Below the pieces are notes generated by a model. The model worked only from the letters and a program-made list of their open reading frames with translations. It was not told the DNA's origin and ran no database searches. Shown here one piece after another: positions 20,633 to 60,526 of a stretch of 64,000 nt of DNA. Source of the stretch: Elephas maximus indicus (taxonomy: Eukaryota > Chordata > Mammalia > Proboscidea > Elephantidae). Both the position numbers and the translations under genes were made by a program. Each line of letters begins with the position of its first letter. Positions within the stretch are counted from its first letter, which is position 1. The stretch lies in NCBI RefSeq assembly GCF_024166365.1, contig NC_064821.1, forward strand, positions 47,085,093-47,149,092, written 5' to 3'.

Positions 20633-20837
20633 GTGGTGGTTGGTAGTTGCCTCCAGTCCATCCCAACTCATGGCGATCCCATGTGTGCAAAGTAGAACTG
20701 CTCCATAGGGTTTTTAAGGCTATAACATTTAGGTAACGTCCTCAGGCCTGTCTTCCAAGATGCCTGGGGGTGGGGTCTTAGTGCCAACCTTTGGTTGGTA
20801 GTTGAGTGCTGCTTGCACCTCCCAGGAACTCCTTTCA
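20633..20837 (-). mobile_element. AfroSINE, antisense
   Basis: catcccaactcatggcgatc at the left and cacctcccaggaactcct at the right. More diverged than most copies here. Confidence 0.8.
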
Positions 20838-21334
20838 GTCATAGTGGGCTTATAAATTCTTAAAATTACCAGGGCTGTGATATTGCCTGGTCCTTCCAAG
20901 CCCACTAACCTAGGGAGTTGGCTGGAGGGAAAGCGAGAAGGTTAACAGGAGGAAAATAATGGGAACCAAAGAAAACGCAGAGAAATCACTGGGATTTCCC
21001 GTTCCTTCTTCCGGCTGCTCCAATAGGCTCCTAGTTCCAACAGCCGCCCCTACCCAGGGTTCACCCTGCTTCCCTCTGGGGCAGCAAAAACCGCGCGCGA
21101 ACCTCAGGTGCGTAACTCAGTCCTTACGTCCCCACCCCAGAAGTGCCCGGCGGCCTGACCGTTCCTCCCAGCTTTAGTCTCACGTGGAAGCCGCGACGGA
21201 CCCGCCCACATTACTGGCAGCTCCAGTGCCCTGTCACTACCACTGCCCGAGCCTCCTCAAGGCCACCCCGCCCCCTACTTACGCGCCGGCCTGCGGCGAT
21301 TGGCCGAGAGCGGTCCTCAGCCTACTCCCGTGCG

Positions 21335-21342
21335 TTATGTAA
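21335..21342 (+). promoter_or_regulatory. D-box 1
   Basis: GTTATGTAAC at 21334-21343, an exact match to the D-box bound by PAR-bZIP activators and E4BP4. Confidence 0.7.
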
Positions 21343-21382
21343 CGTGTTCTGAGGCCTTCGCCCCCGCCCCACTCGCCCGAGT

Positions 21383-21390
21383 TTATGTAA
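21383..21390 (+). promoter_or_regulatory. D-box 2
   Basis: TTTATGTAAC at 21382-21391, 48 bp downstream of D-box 1 and in the same orientation. Confidence 0.65.
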
Positions 21391-21487
21391 CCCGGGCGCC
21401 CTAGCGTCGGACACCGCTCCTAGGCCAATGAGGGCCAGCGCAGCTGGCAGTGGTGGCCAATCGCGCGGCCCGGGGGCGGGGCGCCGT

Positions 21488-21493
21488 CACGTG
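21488..21493 (+). promoter_or_regulatory. E-box CACGTG
   Basis: Perfect canonical E-box between GC boxes, 98 bp after D-box 2. The expected target of CLOCK/BMAL1. Confidence 0.65.
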
Positions 21494-22051
21494 GCGCCGG
21501 GGGGCGCGGGCGCCGGCACGCGGCGGGCCTCGGGACCCCCGCTCCCCGGCAGGGGCGGTTGAGCACTCGGCTGGTGGCCTCTGCGCGAGCGTGCCGTGCG
21601 CGTCAGCTGTGGGAGCCGCAGCCCCCGAACTGTGTTCCTTCCCGGGACCCCCTTTCTCCGGCCCAGTGCCTGACGCGCGCCGACTTTTCAGAACTGAGGG
21701 AAGTTGTGTGAATCTTCAGTGCAGCGACAAGGGGCGAAGGACCCGTCCCCGGGGCTCGCAAGTCCTAGCGGACCCCGTCTCCGGCACTGGTCGTATGTTT
21801 TACTGGACACCTGTCACCTTTGGCCCCCCAGGCCAGACCCGCTGCGGTGCAAACACCCAGGAAGGTTTTATGGAAACCCTGGGAGAAAAGTGTTTCCAGG
21901 TGACCACAGATCGTTAGTTCCCGGTGTACGATGGCAGCTCACTTTCCCTAACGCTATGTATGGCAGGGTCGAAAATGGGGAATAAACTTCGGTCCGGGGC
22001 TCCAAAATAAACAAAAAGCAGGCGACAGACGTGAGGGACACCGAGCACGGG

Positions 22052-51019
<28,968 letters not shown>

Positions 51020-51360
51020 GTACGGCAGCACCCTCCACTTCCAAAGTATATTTAACTTTAAATACGATAACTTTAGAAAACAAATGTCGTTAATACCATT
51101 TATTTGGTTGTACCTGCTAAATCTTACTTACTTTTTCTTTTCTTTAGTTCATTTAGGGTTTTTGGAACTCTATTTATCTTGGTTACATGTTTTGGACTAT
51201 TTTTCAGTCAAATCAGTTGATACGTGTAAAGTGCTTTGGAGAACGTTGGTACACAATAACAATTAGTGTTAGCCGTTAATGCAATTTTTTATTGTGTTGA
51301 AAATACACATTTAAAAAATGCCATCTCTAACAATTTCTACATTTTACAATTGAGCAGAAG

Positions 51361-51558
51361 AGCCCTGGTAGCACAGTGGTTAAGCACTCAGCTGCTAATT
51401 GAAAGGGTGGCAGTTGGAACCCACCCAGCAGCACCATGGAAGAAACCTGACAGTCTGCTCCCATAAAGATTATGTTCTAGAAGATCCTATGGGGCAAATC
51501 TACTCTGTCACATGTGGTCACTGTAAGTCAAAATCGACAACACCTAACAACAAGAACA
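51361..51558 (+). mobile_element. AfroSINE, sense, in the old L1
   Basis: agccctggtagcacagtggt to cacctaacaacaagaac. Near-duplicated acaattgag/acaattcag flanks it. Confidence 0.9.
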
Positions 51559-51748
51559 CAATTCAGTGACGCTGATTACGTTCTTCAAGTTGTGCAACCA
51601 TTATCATCAGCCTTTTCCAAATCATTCCACTACCGTTAACATAAACTCAACGCCCCTTAAGCAAAAAGTCTTCCTTTTTTCCTCCTTCCCACATCTGGGA
51701 ACAAGTAATAATCTTTGGTTTCTATATATTTGCTCATTTCATGTAAGC

Positions 51749-53252
51749 GAGTTGTCGTTAGATGCCGTCAAGTTGGTTCCAACTCATAGCCACGCTGTGT
51801 ACAACAGAGTGAAGCACTGCCCCATCCTGGGCCATCCTTAGGATTGTTGCTATGTTTTGAGCCCACTGTTGCAGCCACTGTGTCAGTCCATCTCATTTAG
51901 GATTTTCCTCTTTTTTGCTAACCCTCTACTTTACCAACCATGATGTCTTTCTCCAGGGACTGGTCCCTCCTGATAACATGTCCAAAGTATGTGCGATGAA
52001 GTCTCGCCATCCTCGTTTCTAAGGAGTATTCTGGCTGTATTTCTTCCAAGACAGATTTGTTTGTTCTTCTGGCAGTCCATGGTATATCCAGTATTTCTCA
52101 CCAACAGCATAATTCAGATGCATCAGTTCTTCTTTGGTCTTCCTTATTCATTGTCCAGCTTTCACATGCATATGAGGCAATCGAAAATACCATGGCTTGG
52201 ATCAGGTGCACCTTAGTCCTCAAGTGACATCTTTGCTTTTTAATACTTCAGAGAGATCTCTTGCAGGAGATTTGCCTAGTGCAATACGTCACCTGATTTC
52301 TTGACTGCTGCTTCCATGGGCATTGATTGTGGATCCAAGTAAAATGAAATCTTTGACAACATCACTATTTTTTCTTTTTATCGTGATGTTGCTTATTTGT
52401 CTAGTTGTGAGGCTTTTTGTTTATGTTGAAGTGTCGTCCATACTGAAGGCTGTGATCTTTGATCTTTGACCTTCATCTGTAAGTGCTTCAAGTCCTCTTC
52501 ACTTTCAGCAAGGCAAAGTTGTGTCATCTGCATATCCCAGGTTGTTAATGAGTCCTGATGTTGCATTCTTCATATAGTTCAGCTTCTTGGATTATTTACT
52601 CAGCATACAGATTCAATAAATATGATGAGAGGATACAACTGTGACACATAACTTTCCTGATTTTAAACCATGCAGTATCTGCCTCTTGGTCTATGTACAG
52701 GTTCCTCATGAGCACAATTAAGTGTTCTGGAATTCCCATTCTTTGCAATGTTATCCATAGTTTGTTATGATCCACACAGTGGAATGCTTGTGCATAGTCA
52801 GTAAAACAGGTAAACGTCCTCCTGGTATTCTCCGCTTTCAGCCAGGGTCCATCTGACATTAGCAGTGATATCCCTTGTTCCATGTCCTCTTCTGAGTCCA
52901 GCTTAAATTTCTGCCAGTTCCTGTTGATGTATTGCTGCAACCATTTTTGGATGATCTTCCGTAAAGTTTTACTTGCCTGTGATACTAGTAAAGTTTTACT
53001 TGCCTGTGATATTAATGATATTGTTTGATAATTTTTGCATTCTATTGCATCACCCTTCTTTGGAATGGGCACAAACATAGATCTCTTCCAGTCAGTGGCC
53101 TGGTAGCTGCCTTCCAAATTTCTTGGCAGAGACAAGTGAGCACTTGCAGCGTTGCGTCTGTTTATTGAAATAGCTCAGCTGGTATTGTGTCAATTCCTTG
53201 TTTTTTTACCAGTGTCTTCAGTGAAGCTTGACTTCTTCCTTCAATACCACAA
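51749..53252 (-). mobile_element. RTE1, antisense, in the old L1
   Basis: Reverse tail gttgtcgttagatgccgtca at the left, running back through the reverse transcriptase (minus strand: [39 protein letters not shown]) to ttcaatacca. taagcga/taagtga at its edges looks like the target duplication. It has a 27-bp tandem duplication at 52962-53015 and several frame breaks. Confidence 0.92.
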
Positions 53253-53839
53253 TACTGTATAAGTGAGATCATATAGTACTTGCCCGTTTGCGACTGACTG
53301 ATTTCACTCAGCGTGATGCTTTCAAGGTTCATCCATGTTGTGGCATGCATTTCTCTTTATGGCTGAGTAGTATTCCATTGTGTGTATGTACTACATTCAT
53401 CTGTTGATGGAAATTTCAGTTTTTTCCACCTTTTAGCTTTTGTGAACAGCGCTGCGATGAACGTTGGTATACAGATTTTTGGTTGTGTTCCTGACCGTCT
53501 TATGAGTATCTCGGATTGGTATTGCTGAGTCATACAGTAGTTCCGTCTTCAACTTTTTGAGGACCTGCCAAACTTTTCCACAATGGATGTACCATTTTAC
53601 ATTCCCAATAGCAGTAGATGAGGGTTCTAGTTTCTCCAAAATCTCACCATTTATCTTTTGCTTTTTTGGTCATTGCCATTCTAATGGGGGTGAAGTGCTA
53701 TCTCATTGTCGTTTCAATTTGCATCTCCCTAATGGCTAATGAAGGTTCCTGTAGTTGTTGGGTGCCATCGAGTTGATTCCAACACATAGTGACTATATAA
53801 CAGAGTAGAATGGTCCTATAGGGTTTCTAGGCTGTAATC

Positions 53840-55357
53840 AACCATTTAAGAAGGTAGCATATGATCAGGAACCGATGGTACTGAAGGAAGAAGTCCAAGC
53901 TGCACTAAAGGCATTGGCCAAAAACAAAACTCCCAGGAACTGGCAGAGTACCAATTGAGATGTTTCAGCAAACGGAGCCAGCACTGGAAATGCTCACTCA
54001 TCCATGCCAAGAAATTTGGAAGACAGCTACCTGGCCAACCAACTGGAAGAGATCCATATTTATGCTTATTCCCAAGAAGGGTGATCCCACCAAATGTGGA
54101 GATAATGATATCGTTAGTATCACACGCAAGTCAGAGTTTGCTGAAGATCATTCAAAAGCAGCTGCAGCAGTATATCAACAGGGACTGCCAGAAACTCAAG
54201 CCAGGCTCAGAAGAGGACGTGGAACCAGGGATGTCACTGCTGACGTCAGATGGATCCTGGCTGAAAGCAGAGAATACCAGAAAGATGTTCACCTGTGTTT
54301 TATTGACTGTGCAAAGGTGTTCAATTGTGTGGATCATAATAAATTATGGATAACATTGTAAAGAATGGGAATTCCAGAACACTTAATTGTGCTCATGAGG
54401 AACCTCTACATAGATCAAGAGGTTTAAAGTATGGAGAGGTGTGGTTGGTTCAGTGTTGTATCCTTTCACCATACCTGTTCAGTCTGTATGCTAAGCAAAT
54501 AATCTGAGAAGCTGGACTATATGAAGAACAATACGGCATCAGGATTGGAGGAAGACTCGTTACCAACTGCAATATGCAGATGACACAGCTTTGCTCACTG
54601 AAAGAGAAGAGGACTTGAAGCAATTACAGATGAAGATAAAGACCACAGCCTTCAGTATAGATTACACCTCAACATAAAGAAAACAAAAATCCATACAACT
54701 GAACCAGTAAGTGACTTCATGATAAACAAAGAAAAGACTGAAGTTGTCAAAGATTTCATTTTACTTGGATCCACAATCAACAGCCATGGAAGCAGCAGTC
54801 AAGAAATCTAAAGACCCGTTGCATTAGGCAAATCTGCTGCAAAAGACCTCTTTAAAGCGCTGAAAAGCAAAGATGTCACCTTGAAGACTAAGGTGGGCCT
54901 GACCCAAGCCGTGAAGTTTTCAATCGCCTCATATGCATGTGAAAGCTGAGTGATAAATAGGGAAGACCAAAGAAGAATTGATGCCTTTGAATTGTGGTGT
55001 TAGAGAAGAATAGTGAATATACCGTGGACTGCCAAAAGAATGAACAAATCTGTCTTGGAAGAAAGACAACCAGAATGTTCCTTAGAAGCAAGATTGGTGA
55101 GACTGTCGCACATACTTTGGACATGTTATCGGAAAGGATCAGTCCTTGGAGAAGGACATCATACTTGGTAAAGTAGAGGGCCACCAAAAAAGAGAAAGAC
55201 CCTCAACAAGATGGATTGATGCAGTGGCTGCAACAGTGGGCTCAAGCATAACAACGATTTTGAGGATGGCACAGGACTGGGCAGTGTTTCGTTCTGTTGT
55301 GCATGGGGTCACTATGAGTCAGAACCCACTCGATGGCACCTGACAACAACAACAACA
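53840..55357 (+). mobile_element. RTE1, sense, nested in a SINE
   Basis: From accatttaagaaggtagcat through reverse transcriptase pieces ([30 protein letters not shown]) to cacctgacaacaacaacaac. aatca occurs at both edges. Several deletions and stops, for example the aaatgtggagataatgata shift near 54097. Confidence 0.92.
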
Positions 55358-55418
55358 ACAACAATCATACGGGAGCAGATTGCTAGATTTTTTCTCTCAG
55401 AGTAGTCAGCGGATTTGA

Positions 55419-57508
55419 ACCGCTGACCTTTTTTTTTTTTTTTTTGAAGTCTTCAGTCTGCATTTATTGGAAAGAGTACAAAAGAGCAAAGTTAGCATGT
55501 TGCTGCTGGCTGTCAGGTAACATTCTTGTAATGATCCACTTGGTTGTTTTTGTATGTATCTATTCTTTTTTTTTTTTTTTTTTATAACTTTTATTGAGCT
55601 TCAAGTGAACGTTTACAAATCCAATCAGTCTGTCACATATAAGTTTACATACATCTCACTCCCTACTCCCACTTGCTCTCCCCCTCTTGAGTCAGCCCTT
55701 TCAGTCTCTCCTTTCTTGACAATTTTGCCGGCTTCCCTCTCTCTCTATCCTCCCATCCCCACTCCAGACAAGAATTGCCAACACAATCTCAAGTGTCCAC
55801 CTGATATAATTAGCTCACTCTTCATCAGCGTCTCTCTCCCACCCGCTGACCAGTCCCTTTCATGTCTGATGAGTTGTCTTCGGGGATGGTTCCTGTCCTG
55901 TGCCAACAGAAGGTCTGGGGAGCATGGCCGCCGGGATTCCTCTAGTCTCAGTCAGACCATTAAGTTTGGTCTTTTTATGAGAATTTGGGGTCTGTATCCC
56001 ACTTATCTCCTGCTCCCTCAGGGGTCCTCTGCTGTGCTCCCTGTCAGGGCAGTCATCGATTGTGGCCGGGCACCAACTAGTTCTTCTGGTCTCAGGATGA
56101 TGTAGGTCTCTGGTTCATGTGGCCCTTTCTGTCTCTTGGGCTCTTAGTTGTCGTGTGGCCTTGGTGTTCTTCATTTTCCTTTGCTCCAGGTGGGTTGAGA
56201 CCAATTGATGCATCTTAGATGGCCGCTTGTTAGCATTTAAGACCCCAGACGCCACATTTCAAAGTGGGATGCAGAATGATTTCATAATAGAATTATTTTG
56301 CCAATTGACTTAGAAGTCCCCGCAAACCATGTTCCCCAGACCCCCGCGCTTGCTCCGCTGACCTTTGAAGCATTCATTTTATCCCGGAAACTTCTTTGCT
56401 TTTGGTCCAGTCCAATTGAGCTGACCTTCCATGTATTGAGTGTTGTCTTTCCCTTCACCTAAAGCAGTTCTTATCTACTGATTAATCAATAAAAAACCCT
56501 CTCCCACCCTCCCTCCCTCCCTCCCCCCTTCATAACCACAAAAGTATGTGTTCTTCTCAGGTTTACTATTTCTCAAGATCTTATAATAGTGGTCTTATAC
56601 AATATTTGTCCTTTTGCCTCTGACTAATTTCGCTCAGCATAATGCCTTCCAGGTTCCTCCATGTTATGAAATGTTTCAGAGATTCGTCACTGTTCTTTAT
56701 CGATGCGTAGTATTCCATTGTGTGAATATACCACAATTTATTTACCCATTCATCCGTTGATGGACACCTTGGTTGCTTCCAACTTTTTGCTATTGTAAAC
56801 AGAGCTGCAATAAACATGGGTGTGCATGTATCTGTTTGTATGAAGGCTCTTGTATCTCTAGGGTATATTCCGAGGAGTGGGATTTCTGGGTTGTATGGTA
56901 GTTCTATTTCTAACTGTTTAAGATAACGCCAGATAGATTTCCAAAGTGGTTGTACCATTTTACATTCCCACCAGCAGTGTATAAGAGTTCCAGTCTCTCT
57001 GCAGCCTCTCCAACATTTATTATTTTGTGTTTTTTGGATTAATGCCAGCCTTGCTGGTATGAAATGAAATCTCATCGTAGTTTTAATTTGCATTTCTCTA
57101 ATGGCTAATGATCGAGAGCATTTTCTCATGTATCTGTTGGCTGCCTGAATATCTCCTTTAGTGAAATGTGTGTTCATATCCTTTGCCCACTTCTTGATTG
57201 GGTTGTTTGTCTTTTTGTGGTTGAGTTTTGACAGAATCATGTAGATTTTAGAGATCAGGCGCTGGTTGGAGATGTCATAGCTGAAAATTCTTTCCCAGTC
57301 TGTAGGTGGTCTTTTTACTCTTTTGGAGAAGTCTTTAGATGAGCACAGGTGTTTGATTTTTAGGAGCTCCCAGTTATCTGGTTTCTCTTCATCATTTTTG
57401 GTAAGGTTTTGTATTCTGTTTATGCCTTGTATTAGGGCTCCTAGGGTTGTCCCAATTTTTTCTTCCATGATCTTTATTGTTTTAGTCTTTATGTACCGCT
57501 GACCTTTT
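55419..57508 (-). mobile_element. Young 5'-truncated L1 with a 3' transduction
   Basis: Antisense L1 bounded by the exact 14-bp duplication accgctgacctttt at 55419-55432 and 57495-57508. In L1 sense order: ORF2 C-terminus, 3' UTR with its own AATAAA (reverse at 55590-55595), a first poly(A) (T18 at 55566-55583), a 120-bp non-L1 segment (55446-55565) with another AATAAA (reverse at 55463-55468), and a final poly(A) (T17 ending at 55445). This is the textbook structure of 3' transduction. Confidence 0.93.
56581..57494 (-). pseudogene. L1 ORF2 C-terminal fragment, frame intact
   Basis: Open from the truncation point to its stop, about 304 codons. Shows NNPIKKWAKDMNTHFTKGDI, SLAIREMQIKTTMRFHF, the cysteine motif C-X3-C-X7-H-X4-C (CWRGCRETGTLIHCWWEC) and MFIAALFTIAKSWKQP. 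Endonuclease and reverse transcriptase are missing, so it is a dead but young copy. Confidence 0.92.
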
Positions 57509-57550
57509 GGTTAGTAGCCAAGCACTTACCCATTGCACCACCAGGGCTAC

Positions 57551-57745
57551 GTAGTGTAAATGGTTAATGCTTGACTGCTAACCTAAAAGTTGGTGGTTCG
57601 ATGCCGCCCAGCAGTCCTGCAGAAGGACAGGCCTGATGATGTGGTGCTGTTAAACACAGCCAAGAAAATCCTGTGGAGCAGTTCTACTCTGTAACACAGG
57701 AGGTTGCCATGAGGTGGAGTCAACTCAGTGGAAACTAACAGCAAC
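57551..57745 (+). mobile_element. AfroSINE, sense
   Basis: tagtgtaaatggttaatgct to gtggaaactaacagcaac. It lies against the end of the antisense SINE. The two together are flanked by aatggctaatga (53731) and aatgactaatga (57746). Confidence 0.85.
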
Positions 57746-59489
57746 AATGACTAATGATATTGAGCATCTTTTCAGGTGCTTGCTGACCATGTGCATATGC
57801 TTTTTAGTGAAATATCTGTTCAAGCCCTCTGCTTATCTTTAGGTTGGTTTATCCTGTTGTTGAGGTATAGAAATTTTATGTATATGATATTAGACCCTTA
57901 TTCAGTATATGATTCCTGAAAATTTTCTCTCAATCTCTAGGTTGTCTTCTCATTTTGTTGATGAAGTCCTTTGAAGAACTGAAGTATTTAATTTCATAAG
58001 GTCCTATTTATCTGTTCCATATTTTACTGCTCATGCTTTTGTTGTCATGCTTGATAGTCCATCGTTAAAAACTAGGTCCCACAGCCTCACCCTTACATTT
58101 TCTTCTAAGAATTTTATGATTTTAGTTTTTACATAGGTTCGTGATCCATTTTGAATTGGTTTTTGTGTGTGGTGTGAGGCATGGATCCTGATTCATTTTT
58201 CTGCGTATGGAAATCCAATGTTGCTGGCACCATTTCTTGAGGAGACCCTGCCTTCCCCTTTGGAAATCAGTTGATCACAGATGTATGGATTTATTTTTGG
58301 ACTTTGAATTCCATTCCATTGGACTACATGTCTATTATTATACCAGTACCAGGCTGTTTTAATTACTGTAGCTTTGTAGTATGTTTTGAAATCAAGAAGT
58401 GTAGTCTTCCCACTTTACCCTTCTTATTCACCATTGCTTTAGCTGTTTGGGGTCCCTTGTTCTTCCATATAAAATCGAGGACTACCTTTGAGATTTCTGC
58501 AAAGAAGGCTGTTGTAATTTTGGTGAGTATCGCATTGAATTTATAGATTTCTTTGGGTAGTATTGACATCTTAACCATATTAAGCCATCTAATCCATGAG
58601 CACTGAATGTCTTTCCATTTCTTTAGGTCTTTTTTTAATGTTTTATAGTTGTCTGTGTACAGGTTTTTCACCTTCCTGATTAAATTTATTCCTAGATACT
58701 TTATTCTTTTAGATGCTATTGTAAATAGTAATGCTTCCTTAATTTTCTTTTCCACTTGCTCCTCGCTGGTGTGTGTTGACCTTGTACCCAGCCACTCTGC
58801 TGAATTCATTTATTAGTTCTAATAGCTCTCTGTGGATGTTTTGGTGTTTTCTTTGTATAGGATGATGTCATCTGAGAAAAGGGATAGTTTTACTTCCTCC
58901 TTCCCAGTTTAGATACTGTTTATTTTTTTTGACTTGGGCTAATTGCTGTGGCTTGGACTTCCGGAACAATGTTGAATAGCAGTGGTGAGAGTGGGCATCT
59001 CTGTCTTGTTCGAGATCTTACTGAGAACACTTTCAGCCTCTCTCGCCCTTTCTTTGTGGAGTGTGTTGTTGGTTGTGGGTTTTTCATAAATGCCCTTTAT
59101 TGTATTGAGGAATGTTTCTTCTCTTTCTATCTTGTTGAGTGTTTTTATCATGAAGGGGTGCTGAATTTTATCAAATGCCTTTTCTGCGTCGATCGAGATG
59201 GTTGTGTGGTTCTCTTCTTTGTTAATGTGGTGGATTCCATTGCTGAACCACCCTTGTATTCCTGGGGTGATAAATCCCACTTGATCATGGTGTATACTCC
59301 TAATACATTTTTTGGTCAGTTTGCTAGTATTTTTTTTTTTTTTGAGTATTTTTTGCATCTGTATTTTTTAGAACTATTGATCTGTAGTTTTCTTGTGGTG
59401 TCTTTGTCAGACTTTGGTATCAGGTCATGTTTGCCTCATAGAACGAGTAATGTAATGTAGCATTCCCTCTGCTGTTTTTTTTATTTTTA

Positions 59490-59830
59490 TTCTTTAAATC
59501 ATACTTTTAGATGAAGGTATACAGAGCAAATTAGTTTCTCATTAACTGGTTAACGCACATATTGTTTTGTAACTTGAGTTGCCAATCCCACAACATGTCA
59601 CCACTCTCCCTTTCTCAACCTTAGGTTGGTTCCCTGTTACCAGCCTTCCAGTCCACTCCTGCCTTCTCATCCTTACCCCTGGGCTGGTGTGCCCATTTAG
59701 TCTTGTTTTATTTTATGGCCCTTGCTGCTTTTTAGGAAAGTTTAAGTAGGGTTGGAGTCTTAATGCAATTATTGATGGGCTGAACTAGGCCACTTTGTTG
59801 CTGGCCTTTAAAGAAGGTGTCCGTTTCAAA
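59490..59830 (-). mobile_element. L1 3' UTR, antisense
   Basis: gagcaaattagtttctcatt, tgttttgtaacttgagttgc and ccactcctgccttctcatcc match the L1 3' UTR type at 28930 and 61589. Confidence 0.65.
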
Positions 59831-60097
59831 CCATGACTCTAGTTGTGGCTTGACAGATCATATGTACTTACAAATTTTTGTATTGGTCTGATAACTAGTA
59901 GAGTATGTTTGAATTCTTGCTTTAACAACATAATTATTTGGTAAGTTATGCTAATCTAATGTTTTCTTTTTGTTCCTTTTTAGTTCCCCCTATCATTTTG
60001 ACTTTTCAGTTACTCATAATAATTTAGTAAATGAAGAAATGGTGACAAATGTGTTAACTCAGGCTTTTGAATTATCTTTATCTTTACTGGTCTTCAG
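59831..60097. other. PER3 intron, nothing recognised
   Basis: No exon or repeat can be supported. Confidence 0.35.
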
Positions 60098-60308
60098 CAA
60101 AAGAGCCCTCGTGGCACAATGGTTAAGCCCTTGGCTGTTAACTGAAAGGTCGGCAGTTGGAACCCACCAGCAGTTCTATGGGAGAAAAGCCCTGGCGATC
60201 TGCTCTATAAAGATTATAGTCTAGGAAACCATATGGGGATAGTTCTACTCTGTGACATGGGGTAGCTATGAGCTCGAATCAGCTGGACAGCACCCAGCAA
60301 CAACAACA
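60098..60308 (+). mobile_element. AfroSINE, sense, with 8-bp duplication
   Basis: Flanked by gtcttcag at 60090-60097 and 60309-60316. Tail cccagcaacaacaaca. Confidence 0.92.
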
Positions 60309-60345
60309 GTCTTCAGTGGCATATTAGCTAACATTGTATGGAGCT

Positions 60346-60518
60346 TTTGGAGCCTGGTAGTGCAGTGGCTAAGAGCTCGGCTGCTAAGCACAAGGTCAGC
60401 AGTTCAAATCCACCAGGCCACTCCTTGGAAACCCTATGGGGGCAGTTCTGTTCTGTCCTATAGGGTCGCTATGAGTTGGAATTGACTCGATTGCAGCAAG
60501 TTTTGTTTGTTTGTTTTA
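60346..60518 (+). mobile_element. AfroSINE, sense, with 8-bp duplication
   Basis: Flanked by atggagct at 60338-60345 and 60519-60526. Shortened middle and a gttttgtttgtttg tail. Confidence 0.92.
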
Positions 60519-60526
60519 ATGGAGCT

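Larger units (their letters stand above)
20950..21800 (+). promoter_or_regulatory. PER3: CpG island and promoter of PER3
   Basis: CpG-rich block ahead of the first PER3 coding exon. Visible sites: CACGTG E-boxes at 21181-21186 and 21488-21493 (CLOCK/BMAL1 type), D-boxes TTATGTAA at 21335-21342 and 21383-21390 (DBP/TEF/HLF versus E4BP4 type), CCAAT on the + strand at 21425-21429 and 21457-21461 and reversed at 21299-21303, and GC boxes such as gggggcgggg. No TATA box is seen. Transcription and a non-coding first exon are expected near 21450-21700. Confidence 0.8.
53743..57550 (-). mobile_element. AfroSINE, antisense, split by RTE1 and by a young L1
   Basis: Three pieces read as one SINE: about 53749-53839 (gccatcgagttgattccaac to ggctgtaatca), 55358-55432 (tacgggagcagattgctaga to cgctgacctttt) and 57509-57550 (ggttagtagccaagcactta to gccaccagggct). 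Confidence 0.85.
51270..59475 (-). mobile_element. Old L1, antisense, split by three insertion events
   Basis: Surviving pieces: 51270-51350 and 51560-51748 (3' UTR, ttttattgtgttgaaaatac and tatatatttgctcatttcat), 53253-53742 and 57758-59475 (ORF2 region). Reverse transcriptase core at 59358-58939 on the minus strand ([36 protein letters not shown]) and a downstream piece at 58809-58363 (NMVKMSILPKEIYKFNAI). Frames are broken. The intervening DNA is a SINE, an RTE1 and a nested SINE complex. Confidence 0.85.

Noticed and set aside
22031-22051. GTG at 22031 as the PER3 start
   Set aside because: Mammalian main starts use ATG, and the ATG at 22052 is the first in frame after a stop.
55446-55565. 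The 120-bp segment as an independent processed pseudogene
   Set aside because: It has no target duplication of its own between it and the L1. One duplication encloses both, favouring a single transduced transcript, though template switching is not excluded.
55554-56105. A 183-codon sense frame
   Set aside because: It lies wholly on the opposite strand of an L1 3' UTR and starts in a T-run.
58948-59460. A 170-codon sense frame
   Set aside because: It is the antisense shadow of L1 ORF2 reverse transcriptase, which is recognisable on the minus strand.
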